From contig JAJJLU010004338.1 in NCBI GenBank assembly GCA_023807065.1, forward strand, positions 1-14,627: a DNA stretch of 14,627 nucleotides, given 5' to 3'. Every line of letters begins with the position of its first letter. The first letter of the stretch is position 1. This DNA is from Isotricha intestinalis. Lineage: Eukaryota > Ciliophora > Litostomatea > Vestibuliferida > Isotrichidae. The notes beneath the pieces are model-generated. The model made no database searches, was not told where the DNA came from, and saw nothing but the letters and a program-made list of their open reading frames with translations. A program made the translations under genes and the position numbers. Positions 1-7,123 of the stretch are shown here, piece after piece.

Positions 1-300
1 TTTTTTCCTAATTTAAAACTTGCAAAAAAGTTAATAATTGGACTTTTTTAAATTTTGAAAATGATGTAATGATGGAGCTTAATTAAAAATTTTTGAAGAA
101 CTAATTTTTTAATTATATAAATAAATTATTTTTTTCTTATAAAGCATTATAGCCCATTCTCCAATATATCATCAAACAATAAGAATTTAAGGAAAATACA
201 ATAGAACACTAAGGAAAATACCCCATCTCCTAAATAAGGTTGAACATCATTTTAAAAATCTTCCATAATAAAATAAATATTTATATTTAAATAAATTAAC
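1..300. other. Spacer downstream of the ABC transporter with a G+C-richer island
   Basis: Mostly A/T. The segment 150-255 is clearly richer in G and C. On the minus strand it holds an open stretch of 34 codons (251 to 150), which follows a short ATG-led start at 266 broken by one TAA. No recognised domain. A 12-base direct repeat lies inside it. It may be a remnant exon or a 3' untranslated element. Confidence 0.4.
188..221 (+). repeat. 12-base direct repeat, 22-base period
   Basis: TAAGGAAAATAC occurs at 188-199 and again at 210-221, separated by 10 bases (AATAGAACAC). Two copies only, in a G+C-richer island downstream of the transporter gene. Confidence 0.6.
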
Positions 301-3300
301 TTAACTATATAAATTAGAATCATCGAAATTTTTAAATATTCCTTCTTTCTTCTTTAATAAATTTTTAGGAGTATCAAATTCAATTATTTTTCCATTTTGC
401 ATAACAATAATTTTATCGCATTTTTTAACAGTTTCAATTCTATGAGCAATAATAATTAAAGTTTTATTTGTAAAAAACTTATCAATTAAATTTTGAATTA
501 AATTTTCAGTTTTTTGATCAACACTTGCAGTAGCTTCATCTAATAATATAATTTGATTATTCCTTAATAAAGCTCTAATAAAACAAATTAGTTGTTTTTC
601 TCCTAAACTTAAATTATTTCCATTTTCTTTAATTTTCATATTAATTCCTTTATTAATATTTCTTCCGTTTTCTTTCATTATTTTAAATAAACCTACTTCA
701 TTAATTTTTTTTAATATTTCTTCATTAGAAAATATATTTTGAGGATCTAAATTATTTTTTAAATTTCCTTTAAATAAAATAGGATCTTGAGGAACAATAG
801 TTAATTTTTTTCTAAGTAATTTTAAGCCTATTTTAGATATATCAATATTATCAATTAATATTTTTCCTTTTTCACTTTCTATAATTCTAAATAAAGAAAG
901 AAATAAACTTGATTTTCCACTTCCAGTTCTTCCAACAATTCCTATTTTTTCATTTGATTTAATTTCTAAATTAATATTATTTAAACTAGGAGATAAATTA
1001 GGTCTATATCTCATAGTATAATTTTCAAATATTATTTTTCCTTCTTTTGGCCAATTTGATTTTTTTAAAGCATTATCAATTGTTTTTATTTCTCCTGATT
1101 TTTCTTGAATTATTTTAGTAAAATTTATGCATCTTTCAATACTTATCATTGATTTTTCAATTTCAATTAAATGAGAAATAAAATTTAAAACTTCATCACT
1201 AAAAGAAATTGAATATTTAATTAATAAAGAAACTCCTTGAGGAGAAAAATTTTCTTGATAAATAATAACATATATTAAAATAAGAGAAATAAAGATAATA
1301 GTAAATAAATCAAAAAATAAATCAAAAAAAGAATCAGAACCATATTTAAAATTAACAACAGAGAAATAATCATCTAATTTATTGAAAAAAATTTCTTTTA
1401 AATTTTCTTCTTTTTTAAAAGCTTTAATAGTATTTAATCCAATTAAAGTTTCTGAATATAAAGATAAAATTGGTGACCTATTTATTCCATTTAGTCTATT
1501 TAAATCTCTTCCTGCATTAATATAAAATTTAGTTAAATAATATCCAATTAATAATAATAAAGGTGATAAAAAAAAACAAGATTTATTATATTGAATACAA
1601 ACTATAATAGCACCTATTAAAGTACATAAACTTTTTAAAGAAGAAGAATAATCTTTTGAAACTTCTTTTGATTTTTCTAAATCATATGTTAATCTATTTA
1701 TTATTTGACCTATAGGAATTGTATCATGAAATAAATTGATTGGAGCTTTTATTAAATGTAATAACATTGAATCATGTAATTTTTTATTTAAATTTATTCC
1801 TGTTCTTGATATTAAAAAGTCTTTTAGAAAATTACAAAAAATTGAAGATAAACCTATTTCACAATATATTAAAAAATTATATAAATTATCTTTTTTTTGT
1901 GTTTTTCCCTCTGACCAATTTGTTAAAAATATATTAGAATTCACTTTTGTTACTTGCCATATTATTGCTATTATTATTATTGTTATTGAGATAATATATC
2001 CTCCAAGTAATATTATAAATTGATTATAAATTTGAATATTTACTTTTCCTTTACTTTGCTCTTCTTCTATTGTTAGTTTTCCTTTCTTTTTGTAATTTTC
2101 TTTTTGTATTAATTCAATTTCTTCTGAAAAAGTTGAAAGTTTTTTCTTTATTTTATTTTCTTCGCTGTCTTCTTCACTTGTAATATTATTATTCTTATTT
2201 GAATGAATATTTTTATTATTGTTTGAATCAGTATTAATTTCATCGTTATTTTTATTATTATCATTTATATTATTTGTAATTTTATATTTTTTAAATTCCT
2301 TAAAAAATTCCAAATTTTCTAATTCCTGAAATTTCCCTTGAAAAATGCATTTCCCTCTTTCAATAAAAATAATCTTATCAAACTTATGTAAATTTTTAAT
2401 ATCATTAGTGACAATAATCCTAGTTTTATCTTTTAAAAATTCAACAAATAACTTATCAAAAATATTTTGAGAAACAATAGCATCAACACTAGAAATAGGA
2501 TCATCTAATAAATAAATATCTGAATTTCTATAAACACATCTTGCTAAATTTATTCTACTTTTTTGTCCTCCTGAAATATTAATTCCATTACCTCCAATTT
2601 CAGTAAAATCTCCAGCAGGAAAATTTTTTAAATCAATTTCTAATTGACATAAATTTAATATTTTTTCATATCTTTCAACATCAAAATTTTGAAAGAAAAT
2701 AATATTATTTTTAATTGTTTCATTTATTATCCAAGGATTTTGAGAAGCATAAGAAAAAGTACCATTTATTATAAAATTTTCTTTATTAAAATAAGGGTCA
2801 ATTGAACCTAAAAGTGAATTAATTAAACATGTTTTTCCACTTCCTGTTTCTCCTATAATAGCTATTAATTCTCCTTTTTTTATTTCTATATTTAAGTCGT
2901 TTATTAAATACTTTTTAATATTATCATCTTGATTCTTGTTAGTACTATTATTTCTATTATTATATTTATTATTATTATTATCTAAATTTATTTTACCAAA
3001 ATTTCCATTTTTTATTAAAATTGATATTTCCTTATTATCATTTTCACTATAATATTTTTCTCCATTTTTTAATTTTAAAAATTTAGAAATTCTATTCATA
3101 CTAATAAAAGCATTTAACATACTTTTTAAGAAAACAGGAAATTTAGTTAAAGGACCACTCATAGTATCAAATATATCAATTGAAGTCATTAAATTTGCTA
3201 AATCTAATATTTTTCCAGTAAAGAAAGTATAACTTCCTATTGAAACAACAGATAATAATAATGGAATACTCCAATGAATAAATCCAGTTATTACTGAGAA

Positions 3301-4353
3301 ATTTTCTATTTTAGTCATTGATTTAATTTCAATTTCTCTTCTATAATTTATTTTATCTATAAAATTATCTTCCCAATTATATAACTTTATTATTTTTAAA
3401 AAACGAAAAGTTTCAGTGGTATCAAAAATTCTTTTGTCTTTATCTTTTAAATACTTAAATTGATTTCTAATGTAAAAATATTGGATTATTAAAGATATAA
3501 TCATTAATAATATAAAAGTGAAAAAACCAAAAATAAATGTCCATCCAAAAAAAAGAAATAACATATACATATACATTGCGAATTGAAAAGGGAAAACTAT
3601 AGTTTTTGGAAAATAATAAAAAAATCTTCCTAAACTTTCAGAATCTACTTGAATAAAATTCATAATATCTCCTTCATTAAAATATTCTTTTCCTTTATTT
3701 GAAATTGTCATTATTTTTTCATATATTAAAGAAGCAATTTGATTACTTGTTTTTCTTCCTAACATATATTCAGAATATTTTATATGACTTCTACTTATTA
3801 CATGTAAAGTTTTTATGAATATATATATTATAATTGTTGGAATTAAGGAAAAATATGGCTTTTCACTTTTTGGATTATTTTTGTTTTTAAAAACTAATAT
3901 TATTTGTCTTAAAAAAAAAATTTGACTAGTTTTCATAATTGTATTGAAAAATTGTTGTAATATTAAACTTATTATTCTAAAAATATTTGTTCTTAATATT
4001 ACAAATAATAAAGATGAAGATAAAAATTTATTGATTTTTGATTGTTCATTTGAATTCCATAAATTTTTTAATTCTGATAAATCTGATCTTGTGTCTTTTA
4101 ATCTTAAATATTTTAATAAGTGATGAGTTTTTAATGATGTTTTATTTGATATTTTCATTGCATATGTTGACCAATAAAAAAATATTCTTGATAATATTGA
4201 TAAATCCCAAAAATTTGTATATTTTGATTTTATATTTTCTTCATCTTCATTATTATTGATTTCTTCTTCATTTATTTCTTTTAATGGAATACTCATTTCT
4301 ATGTCATTTTGGTAATTATTATTTTTATTATGATCCCCGTTCTTTTTTCTCAT
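301..4353 (-). CDS. ABCC/MRP-type full ABC transporter (TMD1-NBD1-TMD2-NBD2, no TMD0)
   Basis: A 1350-residue ATP-driven membrane transporter, probably exporting organic anions or conjugates as ABCC proteins do; the substrate cannot be read from sequence. TMD1 covers about residues 105-420 and includes the ABCC-like IIKLYNWEDNF (321-331). NBD1 has Walker A GETGSGKT (501-508), Q-loop Gln538, signature ISGGQ (593-597) and Walker B LLDDP (615-619), with Asp in place of the catalytic Glu, as is usual in ABCC. The NBD1 H-loop reads VTND, so its His is Asn650. An Asn/Lys/Glu-rich linker spans 690-765. TMD2 covers about 770-1075 and holds the ABCC-like PIGQIINRLTYDL (880-892). NBD2 has Walker A GRTGSGKS (1141-1148), Gln1189, signature LSLGEKQ (1248-1254), Walker B with Glu1273, and His1304, so one ATP site looks competent. 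There is no TMD0, as in short ABCC members. A second Asn-rich insert lies at 457-478. The first ATG of the open frame was taken as the start. No introns are visible. Stop is TAA. Confidence 0.95.
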   Translation of the reverse strand: MRKKNGDHNKNNNYQNDIEMSIPLKEINEEEINNNEDEENIKSKYTNFWDLSILSRIFFYWSTYAMKISNKTSLKTHHLLKYLRLKDTRSDLSELKNLWNSNEQSKINKFLSSSLLFVILRTNIFRIISLILQQFFNTIMKTSQIFFLRQIILVFKNKNNPKSEKPYFSLIPTIIIYIFIKTLHVISRSHIKYSEYMLGRKTSNQIASLIYEKIMTISNKGKEYFNEGDIMNFIQVDSESLGRFFYYFPKTIVFPFQFAMYMYMLFLFFGWTFIFGFFTFILLMIISLIIQYFYIRNQFKYLKDKDKRIFDTTETFRFLKIIKLYNWEDNFIDKINYRREIEIKSMTKIENFSVITGFIHWSIPLLLSVVSIGSYTFFTGKILDLANLMTSIDIFDTMSGPLTKFPVFLKSMLNAFISMNRISKFLKLKNGEKYYSENDNKEISILIKNGNFGKINLDNNNNKYNNRNNSTNKNQDDNIKKYLINDLNIEIKKGELIAIIGETGSGKTCLINSLLGSIDPYFNKENFIINGTFSYASQNPWIINETIKNNIIFFQNFDVERYEKILNLCQLEIDLKNFPAGDFTEIGGNGINISGGQKSRINLARCVYRNSDIYLLDDPISSVDAIVSQNIFDKLFVEFLKDKTRIIVTNDIKNLHKFDKIIFIERGKCIFQGKFQELENLEFFKEFKKYKITNNINDNNKNNDEINTDSNNNKNIHSNKNNNITSEEDSEENKIKKKLSTFSEEIELIQKENYKKKGKLTIEEEQSKGKVNIQIYNQFIILLGGYIISITIIIIAIIWQVTKVNSNIFLTNWSEGKTQKKDNLYNFLIYCEIGLSSIFCNFLKDFLISRTGINLNKKLHDSMLLHLIKAPINLFHDTIPIGQIINRLTYDLEKSKEVSKDYSSSLKSLCTLIGAIIVCIQYNKSCFFLSPLLLLIGYYLTKFYINAGRDLNRLNGINRSPILSLYSETLIGLNTIKAFKKEENLKEIFFNKLDDYFSVVNFKYGSDSFFDLFFDLFTIIFISLILIYVIIYQENFSPQGVSLLIKYSISFSDEVLNFISHLIEIEKSMISIERCINFTKIIQEKSGEIKTIDNALKKSNWPKEGKIIFENYTMRYRPNLSPSLNNINLEIKSNEKIGIVGRTGSGKSSLFLSLFRIIESEKGKILIDNIDISKIGLKLLRKKLTIVPQDPILFKGNLKNNLDPQNIFSNEEILKKINEVGLFKIMKENGRNINKGINMKIKENGNNLSLGEKQLICFIRALLRNNQIILLDEATASVDQKTENLIQNLIDKFFTNKTLIIIAHRIETVKKCDKIIVMQNGKIIEFDTPKNLLKKKEGIFKNFDDSNLYS

Positions 4354-5147
4354 ATTCTTCAGATAGTTTAATAAAATAAAATTAAAAATAAATAATTAAT
4401 TATTTAAAAATCCCATATATCAATAATAATATATTTTAAAAAATAATAAATTTTTTAAATTTAATTCACTTATTTCAATCTCTTCTTAATGGACTTTAAC
4501 ATTATTTATCACAATTTTTCACTATATTTTTCTTCTTTATTGATATTACTTCCATCTAGGTAAAATATTTAAAGGACTTTAAATTTCATCTTAATTGTTT
4601 TATAATTTTATCATATATAGTTTTGGATAATTATATCCTTTATTTGTTTAAATAAAAAAGTAAAATCAATATTTTCATAAATTTTTAAGAATTTTGTTTA
4701 ATTCATAAAATTAAGAATAAAATATAGCATTTATATTGAAATTATCAAAATAAAATAGTTCATTTATTATGTTTGTTTTCAAAAGATAATTCTAATCTTT
4801 TTGAATCAGTGAATTTCCTTAATTATTGTTTTTCATTTCAAAATTTAAAATCTTTTTTTATTAAAATCATTTTAATATTATAATTTCTTAATTTTATTAA
4901 AGAATAATTAATATTGCTTTTATTGTTACTTTTATTAATGAAATTTTATTTAAATTATCAATCATAATAATACTACTTCAATATAAATATTTTGAATTCA
5001 ATATTGAAAAATAAAAGTATATATATATATAAGATTAAATTATTCATGTAAAATCTCCAATTTGACTTTCAATTTAATGTAATTATATGACTAATTTTTT
5101 TAGGTTTAAAATAAATTGAATATAAAAATGAAATGAACAAAAGATGA

Positions 5148-5448
5148 AATAAAAATAAAGTAGAAGAATTAGCTCAATAAATACAAAAGAAAGACAAAAT
5201 AAATTATAAAATAAGAAATAATAATTTAAATAAAGAGATAATATTACTCTAGAGTAAAAGATTACAAGAATAGACTAAAAATGAAGAGAATATTCAATCA
5301 AATGAAATAAAAAAAAAAAATTATGGATGAAGATGAAAATAATAAAAATGAAATTATTTAAGAGGAAAGAAAAATAGGTTTTATCAAGGAAAAACACCCA
5401 AAAAATACTATAGAAAGTACAAATATTTATCAAATCAAAAAAACAAAA
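5148..5448 (+). pseudogene. Possible decayed coding sequence (coiled-coil-like)
   Basis: A purine-rich patch on the plus strand. From 5148 it reads NKNKVEELAQ, then, with isolated TAA or TAG codons, further Lys/Glu/Gln/Asn-rich coiled-coil-like segments up to about 5320. From the ATG at 5323, in another frame, it gives MDEDENNKNEII, TAA, then 29 more open codons to TAA at 5449. The few in-frame stops sit where Gln would be natural in a ciliate reassigned code, but the intact genes here use TAA as stop. Purine bias alone could produce this composition, so the call is tentative. Confidence 0.2.
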
Positions 5449-5722
5449 TAAATGAAATATAAATAAATTTACTATTTTATTCTTTTTTTAAAAAATAATA
5501 CCTTAATTCACGAAATAATTCAAAAAAATATTTTTTTTAGGTATATTTTTCCAGAAATTCGGATTATTCATGAAAAATAAAATAATGTTAAATATTTGAA
5601 AAATAGATTATTCGTGTTGGAAATATTTCTTGAATTATGGTAATGATTATACAATATACAATTGATATTTTTAATTAATCAATTTTAAAATTTAATTTTA
5701 ACATCATATTTAATTGTTTAAT

Positions 5723-5791
5723 ATGGAAGAAAATGGGTATGAGGTGGTCGAATTAGATTTGTTTAATAAAATATTTGTAGTTATAATTTAA
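5723..5791 (+). CDS. Short ORF with protein-like start, 22 codons
   Basis: ATG at 5723 opens MEENGYEVVELDLFNK, then KIFVVII-like codons and TAA at 5789-5791. The first 40 bases are unusually G-rich (GGG, GAG, GTG, GTC codons). An in-frame TAA at 5711 bounds it upstream. It converges on the TLDc gene, ending four bases before that gene's stop codon. It could be a first exon, a leftover 5' end of a lost gene, or chance. Confidence 0.15.
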   Translation: MEENGYEVVELDLFNKIFVVII

Positions 5792-5795
5792 TTTA

Positions 5796-6698
5796 TTATA
5801 TTTTTATTTCATATACTTCATATAAAGACAATTTTACATAATCACTTATTCCACTTAAAAGGCTACATCTATTTTTATAATCAAATGAGCCTTCACCAGT
5901 ATAACAATTTTTGCCAGACAAACAATTGCTCCTGATATTAATATCATGTGCCGAACCAAAACTTGGACCATAATCTTTATGACAATGAACTGCTTTTCCG
6001 TCGTTTAAATATTGATAAATTTCCATATTATCTAAGCTGAATAAAAAGCAAAATTTATCATCTTTATAAATATCAATAGAACACCAAGGAAGACTAGCAA
6101 ACCCACCGAATCTTCTCCCATTTTCAGCCTGAATAAGAGAAAGAGTATTAGATATGTTATCACATTTTAAATGGAAAGTTGCCGGTAAATCTCCATCAGT
6201 TTTGGTTGAAAAAAGTAATTTAGTTCCTTTGACTTTGGTGTTTAATTTTTTCTCTATTTCATTCAACAATAATTTTTTTTCATTTTCATTTTTCACAATT
6301 TCACCCAAACTTAAATTCGGGTCTCCATAAACAGCTTTTTTTAATTCATTTATTTCTTTTTGCATTATCATAATTGTTTCACATAATTGAGAAACAGTAC
6401 TTTCTAAACTTATTTTTCCTTTATTTAATTTTATTTTAACCTTTTCTTTTTTGACTCCCATTGTAATATTTAATTCTAAATATAATTCTGAATCTTCAGA
6501 ATATATTTTTGCTTCTTTGCTTTGTATTATTTGGGTTATAAATTCTATTGATTCACCAATTGTTTCAAACATTCTAAAAGCTTTATGTAATTTGCAAAAA
6601 TCCTGATTGGTAAATGAAGATTTAAATTCATTGCATCCTATATTTGAATTATCTTTAGCCAAAATTAAGCAAGTATTACTTTTATTTTCTATAGTCAA
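5796..6698 (-). CDS. TLDc-domain protein (N-terminus continues upstream in another frame)
   Basis: The intact frame gives 300 residues. Residues 1-95 form a beta-rich N-terminal part with a helical stretch KLHKAFRMFETIGESIEFI (36-54). Residues 100-155 are Lys/Glu/Leu-rich and likely coiled coil. Residues 163-300 are a TLDc domain: TKTDGD, the FHLKCD segment, RRFGGFASLPWCS (195-207), FLFSLDN, YGPSFGSAHDI (243-253) and a closing KLSLYEVYEI. TLDc proteins are linked to oxidative-stress protection and V-ATPase regulation in animals and yeast; the role in this protist is unknown, and similar proteins often form large families there. The frame begins at a TTG (6698) and its first ATG is only at residue 43, inside the conserved part, so 6698 is not the true start. 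The start is more likely the ATG at 6772, in another frame. Stop is TAA. Base composition is richer in G+C than the neighbouring genes. Divergent to the gene at 7124. Confidence 0.88.
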   Translation of the reverse strand: MTIENKSNTCLILAKDNSNIGCNEFKSSFTNQDFCKLHKAFRMFETIGESIEFITQIIQSKEAKIYSEDSELYLELNITMGVKKEKVKIKLNKGKISLESTVSQLCETIMIMQKEINELKKAVYGDPNLSLGEIVKNENEKKLLLNEIEKKLNTKVKGTKLLFSTKTDGDLPATFHLKCDNISNTLSLIQAENGRRFGGFASLPWCSIDIYKDDKFCFLFSLDNMEIYQYLNDGKAVHCHKDYGPSFGSAHDINIRSNCLSGKNCYTGEGSFDYKNRCSLLSGISDYVKLSLYEVYEIKI

Positions 6699-6772
6699 AC
6701 TAATAGGGGTTCCTGTTTCCTATTCATTGTAAAAGAAAAAGGCTTAGTTTCCAAAGGATTAGGGGCATCCAT
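6699..6772 (-). other. Probable N-terminal coding segment of the TLDc gene, out of frame
   Basis: Reading on the minus strand from the ATG at 6772-6770 gives MDAPNPLETKPFSFTMN and a few more residues, then TGA at 6697-6695. Codons are G+C-rich for this window and the peptide looks like a natural N-terminus. The TLDc frame is open upstream only as far as a TAG at 6722-6720, so the two frames overlap between about 6722 and 6700. One missing base, or two extra bases, in that stretch would join them. No GT lies between this ATG and the TAG, so an ordinary intron within the segment does not explain it. Sequencing indel, real inactivating mutation and programmed frameshift all remain open. Confidence 0.6.
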
Positions 6773-7123
6773 TTTTAAAATACATAAATTCTTAATTAAA
6801 TTGTAAATTCTTTATAATTTAAAAAAAATTAATTATAATTTTCTAAAATTATTTTACTAAATTATTTTTTATTAAACAATTAAAATTGGGGATTGAGATT
6901 AAAAATTTTTTGAATTTTTTTCACAAGTTAATAGAGGAAAAAGAATTCGAATATGTAATTTTTTTATAAACATAATATGAATCAAAATATTTTTCTCTTT
7001 CCCAAGTAAAAAGAAATTTTTTTTATTCTCATCATTTTCTTTTAAAGAAAATCAATCACAAGAAATTTTAATAATATTAATTAAAATAGAATTTATCACT
7101 TAATTTATTTTAAAATAAAAAAG
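6773..7123. promoter_or_regulatory. Divergent spacer, probable shared promoter region
   Basis: About 350 bases separate the divergent starts at 6772 (TLDc gene, minus) and 7124 (membrane protein, plus). The strand is nearly all A/T with a few G-bearing blocks near 6885-6897 and 6930-6955, and C-bearing blocks near 6998-7008. The promoter role is inferred from the geometry; I recognise no specific binding site. Confidence 0.35.

Larger units (their letters stand above)
4354..5795. other. Gene-poor A/T-rich spacer between two minus-strand genes
   Basis: No convincing gene. The part up to 4400, just upstream of the transporter ATG, should carry its promoter, but no clear motif stands out. 5018-5031 is a short TA dinucleotide run. 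The interlocked palindromes TTGAATTCAA and TTCAATATTGAA lie at about 4992-5007. The region 5100-5460 switches to strong purine excess on the plus strand (possible decayed coding). 5500-5620 has imperfect copies of a CACGAATAATC-like motif in both orientations. 5723-5791 is a short G-rich ORF. Confidence 0.5.

Noticed and set aside
1736..2023. Plus-strand ORFs of 95 and 65 codons inside the ABC transporter gene
   Set aside because: They are antisense to the conserved TMD2 coding region, have no start context or domain, and arise from its codon bias.
4038..4259. Plus-strand 73-codon ORF over the 5' part of the transporter gene
   Set aside because: Antisense to the N-terminal and TMD1 coding sequence; its Leu/Ile-rich product only mirrors that sequence.
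4492..4585. GGACTTTAA repeated at about 4492 and 4574, with a related word on the minus strand at the window end
   Set aside because: Nine-base A/T-rich matches at irregular distances, without longer flanking similarity, are expected by chance here.
5014..5031. TA run as a promoter or replication origin
   Set aside because: A seven-unit dinucleotide run is unremarkable in sequence this A/T-rich and is not tied to a gene start.
6695..6772. A tiny intron explaining the TLDc frame break
   Set aside because: There is no GT between the ATG at 6772 and the in-frame TAG at 6720, and the GT near 6700 to the following TAG spans only about 12 bases.
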